DNA from: Coriobacteriia bacterium
GTDB lineage: Bacteria; Actinomycetota; Coriobacteriia; WRKU01; WQUG01
Reading direction: 5' to 3'
DNA: 43,114 nt
NCBI GenBank assembly: GCA_009779855.1
Contig: WRBC01000005.1
Location: 1 to 43,114, forward strand
This document shows positions 1 to 7,432 of the stretch, piece after piece (within the stretch, counting starts at the first letter, position 1; the number at the start of each line of letters is the position of its first letter). The notes under the pieces were generated by a model that was not told where the DNA came from, ran no database searches, and saw nothing but the letters and a program-made list of their open reading frames with translations. The position numbers were made by a program, and so were the translations under genes.

Positions 1-120
1 ACAACTACGATAGGATTAAGCTAAAGTTAGGAGGATTGAGTCCTGTAGACTACCGAGCTTATTATCTAAAAGCTGCTTAAATGGTATTCTGTTTCTGTTC
101 AATAAATGGGGTACACTTCA
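1..120 (+). mobile_element. Right end of an IS3-family insertion sequence
   Basis: The first 80 bases encode the last residues of an IS3-family (IS150-like) transposase. About 40 bases later a terminal inverted repeat ends at base 120. Read outward on the minus strand, the end begins TGAAGTGTACCCCATTTATT, which has the TG...ACCCC...TT layout usual for this group. The left end lies outside the window, so target duplication cannot be checked. The element has inserted into the 3' end of the small minus-strand gene at 99-230. Confidence 0.7.
3..80 (+). CDS. IS3-family transposase (OrfB), C-terminal fragment cut by window edge
   Basis: The frame starting at base 3 is open from the window edge to a TAA at 78-80. 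It contains RIKLKLGGLSPVDYRAYY, the hallmark C terminus of IS3-family DDE transposases (the usual form is LKGLSPVQYR). The catalytic core lies upstream of the window. The frame stops about 40 bp before the inverted repeat, as expected for the distal transposase frame. The family call rests on this short motif plus the terminal repeat. Confidence 0.65.
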   Translation, partial: NYDRIKLKLGGLSPVDYRAYYLKAA

Positions 121-230
121 AATTCGCTGTGGCGGTTTTGCTGTCTTCGAGCCACAATGACCCGCGCCAGCTTGATGGCCTCTCGCACTACTGTCAGCAC
201 AAGTGCTATAACAATTAATGCTTCTGCCAT
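99..230 (-). CDS. Small holin-like/type I toxin-like membrane peptide, 3' end replaced by IS
   Basis: A 43-residue peptide begins MAEALIVIALVLTVVREAIK. One hydrophobic helix (residues 4-15) is followed by a basic tail (KLARVIVARRQQNRH). A strong ribosome binding site (AAGGGGTGAGG) sits 4 nt before the ATG, and a near-consensus promoter lies about 60 bp further upstream. This is the layout of the small holin-like toxins of Gram-positive bacteria, which are single-helix peptides often controlled by antisense RNA. The last six residues (EVYPIY) and the stop are read from the IS end, so the original C terminus is lost. No antisense RNA promoter was recognised. The gene looks real, but the toxin assignment is inference. 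Confidence 0.45.
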   Translation of the reverse strand: MAEALIVIALVLTVVREAIKLARVIVARRQQNRHSEFEVYPIY

Positions 231-291
231 AATCCTCACCCCTTTCTAGGGACTTAGATTGAACCGCCTGCAACATCAGACTGCCAATCGC

Positions 292-320
292 ATAGTAGCA
301 GCGCGGATAAGGCAGTGCAA
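292..320 (-). promoter_or_regulatory. Promoter for the small membrane peptide gene
   Basis: On the minus strand TTGCAC (315-320) and TACTAT (292-297) are separated by exactly 17 bp, so transcription should start near 285, about 55 nt before the ATG at 230. I see no gene in the rest of 231-578. Confidence 0.55.
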
Positions 321-578
321 TACTTATGAATTTTGACCTGCAGAAATGCCCATTTTGAGTGTATCTGCGTCTTGCCGTCACGAGAAAGTAAATTTAAAAG
401 AGCACTTCATTTAAAAAGAAAAGTTTGCAAAATATCGAAAATCTGTACGCTAAGTAGTGTATTATGAATGCCCCACTAAACTAATGTACGCTTCACACTA
501 GTTGCCATTGGTGTTCGTAGATAAGGGCTGGGCATACTGCGTAGCTTTGTATATTGATATAAGTTAGGGGCACTACTC

Positions 579-1040
579 ATGGATGTGAAAGAAAGGCTAA
601 AGAATCATGCAAGCTTACTACGAAAGATTCAGATTACAGAACGGCAGATTGAAAGCCTTAAAGAAAGGCTAACTTCAGCAAACACGATTAATCCAGAGCG
701 CATTTCAGTACAAGGTGGTGAGCAGGCTGACCAGTTGCCACTAAAGCTTTATCAGATAGAGTCAATGCAAAATGAGCTTGCAGGTCTTCGAGTGCTGCGA
801 GAACAAGAATATGATCTTCTTTGGGGCATGGTCTCATCTCTTTCCAATAATGATGAAGCTACTGTTCTGCACTCATACTATTTCTTACTAGAAGACAGAG
901 AAGAAACCGCGCAGCAACTTTTTGGGGATAAAGAAGACTTTGCCGAATGCCGCAAGCAATACTTACGTAAGGTAAGCAATCTACACACATCTGCACTTTC
1001 AAAGTTGCGAAGAAAGGAAAAGGTTCAGCTAAGCGTCTAG
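579..1040 (+). CDS. Phage late-gene regulator, ArpU/sigma-70-like
   Basis: A 153-residue protein. The N-terminal half is a coiled coil (KIQITERQIESLKERL, residues 16-31). The C-terminal part resembles sigma region 4: a helix around HSYYFLLEDREETAQQLF, then a second helix ending in ALSKLRRKEK. This matches ArpU/DUF1492-type regulators, which in Gram-positive phages end the early region and switch on the late operon. It precedes the tail genes and is separated from them by a 375-bp segment with short repeats and an intrinsic terminator, which fits a role in late transcription. In most phages it sits before the terminase; here the next gene is the tail tube. The ATG has a GGGG-type site 9 nt upstream. 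Confidence 0.6.
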   Translation: MDVKERLKNHASLLRKIQITERQIESLKERLTSANTINPERISVQGGEQADQLPLKLYQIESMQNELAGLRVLREQEYDLLWGMVSSLSNNDEATVLHSYYFLLEDREETAQQLFGDKEDFAECRKQYLRKVSNLHTSALSKLRRKEKVQLSV

Positions 1041-1084
1041 TTTTACAAGGCAGGTGATTACAGGGTGGCTATTGGACTTTTAGC

Positions 1085-1190
1085 ACTGGTTAGCACCAAT
1101 TAGCATTAGCAAGAACTTCTAGGAACGAGTAAGCATTGCTAAGAATCTTCTAGAACAATTAGTAACTTTTAGGAACTCACAAGCATACAT
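1085..1190 (+). repeat. Short irregular repeats upstream of the tail operon
   Basis: Three related 15-mers lie at 1112-1126 (AGAACTTCTAGGAAC), 1142-1156 (AGAATCTTCTAGAAC) and 1162-1176 (GTAACTTTTAGGAAC). They are interspersed with TAGCA(C/T/A) units at about 1081-1110 and AAGCAT units at 1131 and 1181. Phasing is irregular (30 then 20 bp). They could be binding sites for the upstream regulator or a relic of a packaging-site region. The remainder of 1041-1415 holds only the terminator. Confidence 0.45.
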
Positions 1191-1321
1191 TTGTACGATA
1201 TAGTTAAGATGTCCAAAAGTGAGTCAATGCTTCTAGTCTCTGAATAAAGCAAACGACAAAACAGACCTCTAGAACAATGGCTTAACATCAGCTAGTCTAG
1301 GCAGCACATAAACTCACAGCG

Positions 1322-1356
1322 AAACCGCTCCCCTTAACAGGAGCGGTTTTCTTTTT
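1322..1356 (+). terminator. Intrinsic terminator before the tail operon
   Basis: A 10-bp perfect stem (AAACCGCTCC with GGAGCGGTTT) with an 8-nt loop runs into a T-rich tract. It ends about 60 bp before the tail tube start and I see no promoter in between, so transcripts starting in the repeat region would have to read through it. Confidence 0.75.
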
Positions 1357-1415
1357 GGCAAAACACGTAACTGGGGTCCAAAGAAGGCCTAACACACAAG
1401 AAAAGGAGAAAAGAA

Positions 1416-1982
1416 ATGAACTCGAAAAACGTACACAGTGGTAGACCAAATGTAGGCGGCGCAATCTTTACAGCTCCCGCCACAGCAGAGCTGCCTACAG
1501 ACGCAGTCTCACCTTTGGCAGACACCTTTGTTGAACTGGGCTATGCTTCAGAAGAAGGCATCACAAACGCCATCGAGACTGAGTCAAATGCAGTTAATGC
1601 CTGGGGTGGCGATGAAGTGCTTAACGAAATCACTAGCCGTAACGAAACCTTTAGCTTCAAGCTAATCGAGACTAGCGTAGCAACACTAAGAGAAGTGTTT
1701 GGCGCAGAAAACGTCAGCGAGAGAGCAGACGGAACCGTAGTATTGCACAACGCTCGTGGCCTGGCAGAGCGTATCCATGTCTATGAAATCCTTATGGGCG
1801 CAGGACAGGTTAAGCGCATTGTAGTTCCTCGTGTAAAAACAGCTGAACTAGGTGAAATCGTCTACAACGGTGCTGACCCTGTTGGCTATGAATTGACTCT
1901 AGCGGCACTACCTGACGCAAAAGGCAATACTGCTTACGAGTACATTGCGCGCATTGATGACGCTGGTGGTAGCAATGCATAG
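1416..1982 (+). CDS. Phage major tail (tail tube) protein
   Basis: A 188-residue protein. Its N terminus reads NVHSGRPNVGGAIFTAPATA, followed by ELPTDAVSPLADTFVELGY, EEGITN and AWGGDEV. This is the signature start of a siphovirus tail tube family common in Gram-positive phages. It would polymerise around the tape measure to form the tail tube. A GGAG ribosome binding site precedes the ATG (AAAAGGAGAAAAGAA). It is the first structural gene after the regulator; no head-tail connector or tail terminator gene precedes it. Its end overlaps the chaperone gene by 8 bp. Confidence 0.85.
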   Translation: MNSKNVHSGRPNVGGAIFTAPATAELPTDAVSPLADTFVELGYASEEGITNAIETESNAVNAWGGDEVLNEITSRNETFSFKLIETSVATLREVFGAENVSERADGTVVLHNARGLAERIHVYEILMGAGQVKRIVVPRVKTAELGEIVYNGADPVGYELTLAALPDAKGNTAYEYIARIDDAGGSNA

Positions 1983-2316
1983 GCAAGATATCAGTCCACA
2001 GACAGAGGCTGCCCAAAACCTCCAGGCTAGTAACCAGCCCAGCAATCAACCTGATAAAAGGCTTGTTACTATTGCCTCGCACGGGATTACCGTGCAAGTA
2101 GATCAGGACAAGTTCAATGATCTTGAGCTATTCGACATGATTGATGAGATTCAATCAGGCAATGTGTTCAAGATGCCAAAGCTTATGCGCCGCATTTTTG
2201 ATGACCAGCACCAGATGGTATTGAACGGCTTGCGCGAGGAAAATGGGATTGTAACTGCCGATAAGGCCTCAGAATTTTTAGTTGAGGTGTTGCAGCAGAT
2301 AGGCCCAAACTCCTAA
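1975..2316 (+). CDS. Tail assembly chaperone, short (G-like) product
   Basis: A 113-residue protein lying between the tail tube and tape measure genes, the fixed position of tail assembly chaperones. The start chosen is the ATG at 1975, which overlaps the tail tube stop; GGTGGT just upstream can act as a weak ribosome binding site. Residues from about 35 on (RLVTIASHGITVQVDQDKFN) form a compact domain ending in LQQIGPNS. The CCCAAAC heptamer in the third- and second-last codons before the final Ser codon allows a -1 shift into the overlapping T-like frame. In this family the short and the fused products together coat the tape measure before tube polymerisation. Confidence 0.75.
   Translation: MHRQDISPQTEAAQNLQASNQPSNQPDKRLVTIASHGITVQVDQDKFNDLELFDMIDEIQSGNVFKMPKLMRRIFDDQHQMVLNGLREENGIVTADKASEFLVEVLQQIGPNS
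2304..2310 (+). promoter_or_regulatory. Programmed -1 frameshift heptamer CCCAAAC
   Basis: In the zero frame the site reads C CCA AAC, then TCC TAA, an exact X XXY YYZ slippery site six bases before the short product's stop (TAA at 2314-2316). After a -1 shift, translation continues LLTLLVFRREYSAK into the DUF5361-like frame, which is open to 2702 and has no convincing start of its own. Confidence 0.75.
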
Positions 2317-2702
2317 CGCTCTTAGTTTTTCGCAGGGAATATTCTGCAAAGCTAAGGGCAGACTTTCAGCAATATTATCAGTTGAACCTTGATGGAATGG
2401 GCAGAGACTACACGGTACTACATGCAGCGGACTTAGCAGCTAATTTGCCCGCTGAGTCACGCTGTATGTGTGCAGCTGAACCCGCGCTTGAGTGGGACAG
2501 GCAAGATCACCTACTAGCTGAAACGGTAAACATGCTGCGCATCTTAGTGTGGGCGCAAACTAAGGATGGTCAGAAGGGGAGAAACCGTCCAAAGATGGTG
2601 GAGCCCCCTAGATCACGTACGCAGGTCGCGACGCGAAAGAAGAAAGAGCAATTGTCTGCCGATGACTATAAAGAACAGCTAGCTAGGATAAGAAAAGGGT
2701 AG
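2310..2702 (+). CDS. Tail assembly chaperone, T-like extension (DUF5361-like), made by frameshift
   Basis: This segment is joined in the -1 frame to the preceding chaperone. It starts LLTLLVFRREYSAK, then has DFQQYYQLNLDGMGRDY, LHAADLAANLP, a conserved VWAQTKDGQKGRNRP block and a basic C terminus. These are the marks of DUF5361-type chaperone extensions. A TTG at 2382 is the first possible independent start, but it has no ribosome binding site and would cut off the conserved FRREY...DFQQYY part, so frameshifting is the better explanation. The fused product would be about 243 residues. Confidence 0.75.
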   Translation, partial: LLTLLVFRREYSAKLRADFQQYYQLNLDGMGRDYTVLHAADLAANLPAESRCMCAAEPALEWDRQDHLLAETVNMLRILVWAQTKDGQKGRNRPKMVEPPRSRTQVATRKKKEQLSADDYKEQLARIRKG

Positions 2703-2727
2703 AGCAGGGTGCCTGTGGCACTCTGCT
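2703..2727 (+). terminator. Stem-loop after the chaperone gene
   Basis: AGCAGGGTGCC and GGCACTCTGCT form an 11-bp stem (one G-T pair) with a 3-nt loop straight after the stop. There is no T-tract, so it may slow or process the transcript rather than end it. An orphan AAGGAGGAA follows at about 2746 with no start codon near it. Confidence 0.4.
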
Positions 2728-2757
2728 GCCCTGCCGCTTTAGAAGAAGGAGGAACCT

Positions 2758-2862
2758 TTAGTCTGTAGAGTCTTTATTCAGCAGGTAAAGAATTTGCTTA
2801 TTTTGACTAATGATCTCTTCATTTTGGATGATGATGCGCTCACTGCGGCGAATGAGCTCTTA
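2758..2862 (-). pseudogene. In-frame continuation of the coiled-coil gene after tandem stop codons
   Basis: Beyond the TAG TAA that ends the gene at 2863-3183, the same frame continues for 33 codons as ELIRRSERIIIQNEEIISQN, then KQILYLLNKDSTD and TAA. It carries the same QNE/II heptad pattern as the upstream protein. This suggests a longer ancestral coiled coil that acquired stops, or a readthrough product. Confidence 0.5.
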
Positions 2863-3183
2863 CTAGTCAGATAGCTTGTTTTGTTGCAACAGGTCGATGA
2901 TAAGTTGATTTTGGTGTGCAAGTCCTGCGTTCTGGTTGATAATCTGCTCATTTTGGCGAATAATCTGCTCATTTTGGCGAATAATTGCCCAATTTTGATG
3001 CGAGTGAGCTTGGCCAAAATAAGAAATTTGAGAAAAGGCATTTATAGATTTATCAGCTGCGCTTTGATTGCTAGCAGCTACTTTAATGTCTTGCGTACTG
3101 CGGTTCTGAAGCGCGCTGCTGGGATAGTCTTCAAAGTTAAGTTCATATCTTGCAATCAGTTCATTAATGTTCTTTTTTTGAAA
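2863..3183 (-). CDS. Antisense coiled-coil protein inside the tail operon
   Basis: A 106-residue protein on the opposite strand to the tail genes. The start chosen is the ATG at 3183 (MFQKKNINELIARYELNFED), because GAAAGGGC lies 9 nt upstream; an upstream start at 3231 has no such site. The C-terminal third is a regular heptad repeat (IIRQNEQIIRQNEQIINQN) predicted to be a coiled coil. I do not recognise the family. Its position, reversed between the tail chaperone and the tape measure, is that of a 'moron' gene carried by a phage. Function unknown. Confidence 0.55.
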   Translation of the reverse strand, partial: FQKKNINELIARYELNFEDYPSSALQNRSTQDIKVAASNQSAADKSINAFSQISYFGQAHSHQNWAIIRQNEQIIRQNEQIINQNAGLAHQNQLIIDLLQQNKLSD

Positions 3184-3361
3184 CATTGAATATGCCCTTT
3201 CGTGTGTACTTGAAGATCTATCAATTTGCACATGTTTGTCATTAGGTTAAGTCCATTTTACCTCACAGAGATTTGATGTAGCTTTTACGATCATAAACGG
3301 GAGAGACTGAAGGAAGTGTAAAAAAGTGAGTAGGTACTCACGCTTGAAGGGAGATGAGAGT

Positions 3362-5380
3362 ATGTCTGCAAATAATGCATTAGGGACGGCAGTGATTAAT
3401 GTTGTTCCTAATATGAGCGGATTTATTACTGAGGTAAGAGTGAATTTGAGAAACATCGACTTTACCTCAATGGGGAGAGAAATTGGAGATGGGATATCAC
3501 AGGGGGTAAAGGAGGGGCTAGAAGGGTTAAATCTGCAGCCAGTAACAAGCAGCTGGATGAGTTCTTTAGGAGACGTTGCCTCAATTGGGTCTGGTGCGGC
3601 ACTTGCGTTTAAGCCACTTCAAAGCTTATTTGGAGGTACTACAGCAGCAGCTCAAGGCATGACAGCCGCGCTCGGGGGTACAGCTGCAGCGACTACGGGT
3701 GCATCTGGTGGATTTGCAAAACTTGCGGGGTCGTTTGCTACCTTTGCAGCTTCTGGAGGGAAGATAACCTTAATTATTGCCGCTGTCGTTGCTGCAGTCG
3801 CATTACTTGTTGGCGGCTTTGCTTGGTTGATTGATGTGACCATTGGACTTCGGAATATCTGGGAGGGTTTGAAGATTGCCTCTGCTCCTCTTGTTGCTAA
3901 GATAGCTGCTATTGCTAGCGGATTGCAAAGTGCCATAAGTGCATTTCTTGAAAGCGAGATTGTTGTGAGGGCTCTTGAAACCATGATGAGAGGACTTGAG
4001 CTTGCTGTCATGGCTTTGCTTGGACCATTAGGCCCACTAGTCTTTGCGCTTGGTGACGTAGGACAGAGCAGTGAAGCAGTTAGAGTAGCTCAAGAAAATC
4101 TTGAGCGTGCAACCGATAGACAGCGCGAAGCAGTGAATCGTCTTTATGACGCGACCAAAAATCTTGATGATGCACAGAGAGGGCTCGAGGACGCCCAACA
4201 TGGCGTACTGATGGCTAACCGTAGGGTTGAGGATACTTATGATGCATTGCAGAGGGCTCTTGATGAGCACGGTGCAGGCACAAGAGAGGCTATTCGAGCT
4301 CAAGAGGACCACGATCGTGCCGTTACAGAGCATGAACGTTCTCTCGCTGCGGCAGAAGAAGCAACAGACAACCTTGCGGGGGCGCAGACAGAGCAGACTG
4401 AAGCCTCCCATGAAATAGTAGAAGCCAACATGGATGTCATAAAGTCAACAGGTGAATATATTGCAGCAAATGACGATCTGGAGGAAAGCACTCGTGAAAT
4501 GTGGAAAGAAATGGCTATCGCTTCAGAAGGCGCACATAGTGTCATTACTAGGTGGACAGGTGAGCTTGGTGATAGAGCACGTGAGATGTGGGATGGTGCG
4601 GCGGGTCTTGCTGGCGAAGCGTGGGGTGGTATTACTCGTCATGTTAGCACTAATAGAGGCTTAATCCAGGTAGGCATTGGCGCTGTTCGAGAACGTGCCT
4701 TAGGAATATGGAACGGTGCAACAGGCCGTGCTAGTGAGGCATGGACGGGTATTTCTGGTCATGTAAGTACTGCCAGAACCTTAATTGAGGCAGGCATTGG
4801 TGCGGTGCGCGGTCGCGTTGGAGAAATGTGGAATGGTGCTGTAGAAAGTGCCAGTGGTGTCTGGAACAGTGTACGGGATACGGTCGTAAATACAGTAACA
4901 GCACTTCCAGGACGAATGGCTGGAATTGGCCGCGATATTATTCAAGGTCTAGCCAGGGGGATTACTAATGCTAAGGATAGGGTGATGTCTGCAGTTAGAA
5001 GAGTCATCAATGCTATTCCTGCCGCTGCTCGTAACCTTCTGGGCATTAATTCTCCCTCACGCGTGTTTATGGAAATAGGTACAAGTATCTGCGAGGGTCT
5101 TGTGCAGGGTCTAAGCGACGGGACTTCTGATGTCATAAAGGCTGTATGTAATATGGCTGACGCCATCGCCGGTGCCTTTGATGTCTCAACGGCATTATCC
5201 CTTGGGGCAACAGCTTCTGATGTCAGTAGTTTTGGCATTGGTGGGACAGGTCGCAGCTTTAGTTTAGCTGGTGCTGGTGGTATGGGGAACACCTATATGA
5301 CCTTCAATACCCCTGTAACGGGTTATCACGAAGTACTTGCAGCTAATCGTAGTGCGCAAAGACAAATGGCAAGGGGGTAG
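3362..5380 (+). CDS. Tape measure protein
   Basis: A 672-residue protein. The start chosen is the ATG at 3362 behind GAAGGGAG, rather than a GTG 36 nt upstream. It has a glycine/alanine-rich N-terminal part, a strong hydrophobic segment (IIAAVVAAVALLVGGFAW, near residue 140), a long coiled coil (about residues 230-380), and three imperfect repeats of the type MWDGAAGLAGEAWGGI. It ends with the RNLLGINSPSRVFMEIG motif typical of Gram-positive tape measures. It sets tail length and may help membrane penetration. At this size the tail should be short for a siphovirus, roughly 100 nm by the usual scaling. Confidence 0.9.
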   Translation: MSANNALGTAVINVVPNMSGFITEVRVNLRNIDFTSMGREIGDGISQGVKEGLEGLNLQPVTSSWMSSLGDVASIGSGAALAFKPLQSLFGGTTAAAQGMTAALGGTAAATTGASGGFAKLAGSFATFAASGGKITLIIAAVVAAVALLVGGFAWLIDVTIGLRNIWEGLKIASAPLVAKIAAIASGLQSAISAFLESEIVVRALETMMRGLELAVMALLGPLGPLVFALGDVGQSSEAVRVAQENLERATDRQREAVNRLYDATKNLDDAQRGLEDAQHGVLMANRRVEDTYDALQRALDEHGAGTREAIRAQEDHDRAVTEHERSLAAAEEATDNLAGAQTEQTEASHEIVEANMDVIKSTGEYIAANDDLEESTREMWKEMAIASEGAHSVITRWTGELGDRAREMWDGAAGLAGEAWGGITRHVSTNRGLIQVGIGAVRERALGIWNGATGRASEAWTGISGHVSTARTLIEAGIGAVRGRVGEMWNGAVESASGVWNSVRDTVVNTVTALPGRMAGIGRDIIQGLARGITNAKDRVMSAVRRVINAIPAAARNLLGINSPSRVFMEIGTSICEGLVQGLSDGTSDVIKAVCNMADAIAGAFDVSTALSLGATASDVSSFGIGGTGRSFSLAGAGGMGNTYMTFNTPVTGYHEVLAANRSAQRQMARG

Positions 5381-5383
5381 AAG

Positions 5384-6334
5384 ATGTTATTTGATAGAAA
5401 GCTGTACGGTAAGATTTTTGATGTTCTTGAAGATGACACTTTTGACCAGCCTGACCTGCCTGAAGTACCTGACATTCCTGAACCAGAGGTGCAGCCTCCG
5501 CTGGCTCCTGTTGATCCTAATCAGAACTTATTAGATATCGAGATTTCTAATAGTGATCGCGTCCTTAATCTCTCAAGTCATGCACATGAACTGAATGTGC
5601 TGATTGGTCATGACGGACTTATGTCGACCCTAGGTGAGACTGCTCACTTTGATCATGCCATCCTAGACGGTGGTACGGTGGGTGGTACTAGGGCACAGTC
5701 TAGGCGCATTACCTTAGATTTTGCAGCGACAGGTGTTGGACACGCACAGGCAGCGTCCTTGTTTCCTTTGGGTCGCAAAGAAACAATCAAAGTTACACGC
5801 GGAAATACTACAAGGGTTATTGAGGGCTACCGTGATGGCATAGTTGAACTTCACGCGGCTTCAGCGCTAGCAACACCGGTGATATCGGTGTCGTTTCTTT
5901 GCCCAGAGCCCTTTTTCAAGAGTGCTCAGGGAATAACATCAGATCTTGATGGAACAACGGGTGGCCTGGAATATCCTGTAGAACCATCAGGGTATCCCGC
6001 ACATTACGGCACCATAGGTGGCAGTGGGTCAACAACGGTGTTTAATTATGGTGATTATCCTGCATCTTTCGTGCTGTCTATGACGGCTACTGCTGCAGGC
6101 ACCATAAACCTTTTGATTGATGGGGAAGAGCATGCACGCATTACAGGCGTTGCTAGTGGTGAACGCATTGTTTTTGACACGGTCGCTAAGATGCTTAGTG
6201 TGGGCGGTCAGAAAAGGCTTAATGCACTTGAAGGTACGTTTCCAAAGTTACCTCTGGGCAAAAGCGAAGTTGAATTAGTAGGGCTTGCAGGCAATCCCCG
6301 CATTACCTTTCATGAACTATTCGAAGGGGTGTAG
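5384..6334 (+). CDS. Distal tail protein (Dit-like)
   Basis: A 316-residue protein immediately after the tape measure, the normal place for Dit, which forms the hub joining the tail tube to the tip. After an acidic, proline-rich leader (residues 20-45) it has LDGGTVGGTRAQSRRITLDF and a galectin-like distal half (YPASFVLSMTATAAGTINLL), as in SPP1 gp19.1-like proteins. It is separated by 3 bp from each neighbour, indicating one transcript. The PEVPDIPEPEVQPPL stretch is unusual for the family and may be a flexible linker. Confidence 0.75.
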   Translation: MLFDRKLYGKIFDVLEDDTFDQPDLPEVPDIPEPEVQPPLAPVDPNQNLLDIEISNSDRVLNLSSHAHELNVLIGHDGLMSTLGETAHFDHAILDGGTVGGTRAQSRRITLDFAATGVGHAQAASLFPLGRKETIKVTRGNTTRVIEGYRDGIVELHAASALATPVISVSFLCPEPFFKSAQGITSDLDGTTGGLEYPVEPSGYPAHYGTIGGSGSTTVFNYGDYPASFVLSMTATAAGTINLLIDGEEHARITGVASGERIVFDTVAKMLSVGGQKRLNALEGTFPKLPLGKSEVELVGLAGNPRITFHELFEGV

Positions 6335-6337
6335 GCT

Positions 6338-7432
6338 ATGGAACTTTATCTGCTTAACGAAAACGCAGAGCGCATAGCTATCCTGCCAGAATACGAAAGT
6401 CTGTCGTGGTGCACGGGACTTATGGGTGCTACTGCTGACCTGAAGGCTCCCTTTAGATGCTTTGATGACATTGTGCAGGCGACCTACCTGGAACGGTCAG
6501 ACACTGATACGATTCTTTTTATCAATAAGAAAAGAATCGTAAGTGACCTTGCAAACAAGGGCAGTTATTTATCAGCATATGACCCTGTGGGCCTGTTAAA
6601 GCGCAGGGTGCTTTTTAGGACACATGATTTTAATGCAAGCCGTGCAGAAATTATTCGTAGGCTTGTTGCGGCAGCAACTGCTAGTAACGCGCACGTTCCT
6701 GGGCAGAGTAGGGCTATTTCGTTCTTTGCTCCACTTACTGTAGCGCGCGCGGGACAGCACTTGAATGTACAGCTTGCTCAGCAAATGTCGTGGGGCACAA
6801 TCTATGAACATATAGAAGGTCTTATTGAAGGCCATCCCATTCGTTTCTTTAGTCGCTTTGAAGTTGATGCAGCTACGGGTGCTAAGCGCATTGTGCCTTT
6901 GCTGTATGAGGGTCGTGACTTATCAAGTCAGGTAATCGTATCAACCAGTTACGGTGATCTAACTGACGTGGACTACAGCTTTGAAAGTATTGACCGCAAA
7001 AACACAGCCATCACTGCTGGCCAGGGTGAAAACACTGACAGATTTGTTGTGAGTTCCCGCATCAACCTTGATGTTGATTATGGTGAACTTTTTGTTGACG
7101 CTAATGACATTGGTGAAAGCGATGGCATTGAGGGAAGTCCTCCGCTTACAAGGGCGCAGCAGGAAGCTCGCCTTAGGGCGCGTGGCATCGAAAGACTTCA
7201 TGAACAGCCCTGTGAACATGCGTTGACAGGTACTGTTGGCCAAGAGCGTTTTCAGTACGGAGTCGACTACCAGATAGGCGACCGAATTGGCTATGAAGCC
7301 TTTGGTGTTAGACATGACGACATTGTGAGTGAGGTTGAAGAGGTGTTTGAAGGACAGCACTCTCATATCAACATCACTATTGGTACTACGTATCCAACTA
7401 TTAGACAACTTGTAGAAAGGAGCACTTCATGA
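6338..7432 (+). CDS. Tail-associated baseplate protein, ReqiPepy6 gp37-like
   Basis: A 364-residue protein beginning MELYLLNENAERIAILPEYE and continuing with the SLSWCTGLMGATADLKAP pattern that marks gp37-like siphovirus tail proteins, equivalents of the N-terminal domain of Tal proteins. It would sit at the tail tip below Dit. It lacks the long C-terminal hydrolase extension seen in many Tal proteins. Its end overlaps the fibre gene by 4 bp (ATGA), so the two are translationally coupled. Confidence 0.75.
   Translation: MELYLLNENAERIAILPEYESLSWCTGLMGATADLKAPFRCFDDIVQATYLERSDTDTILFINKKRIVSDLANKGSYLSAYDPVGLLKRRVLFRTHDFNASRAEIIRRLVAAATASNAHVPGQSRAISFFAPLTVARAGQHLNVQLAQQMSWGTIYEHIEGLIEGHPIRFFSRFEVDAATGAKRIVPLLYEGRDLSSQVIVSTSYGDLTDVDYSFESIDRKNTAITAGQGENTDRFVVSSRINLDVDYGELFVDANDIGESDGIEGSPPLTRAQQEARLRARGIERLHEQPCEHALTGTVGQERFQYGVDYQIGDRIGYEAFGVRHDDIVSEVEEVFEGQHSHINITIGTTYPTIRQLVERSTS

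Noticed and set aside
118-381. 87-codon minus-strand frame over the left end
   Set aside because: No family pattern and no ribosome binding site. The overlapping 43-codon frame at 99-230 has both a promoter and a strong ribosome binding site.
1085-1190. Repeats considered as a CRISPR array
   Set aside because: Units are short (15 bp or less), imperfect and unevenly spaced, with no uniform spacers and no cas genes.
4037-4411. Long minus-strand frame inside the tape measure gene
   Set aside because: Cysteine- and leucine-rich shadow of a coiled-coil coding region, without start signals.
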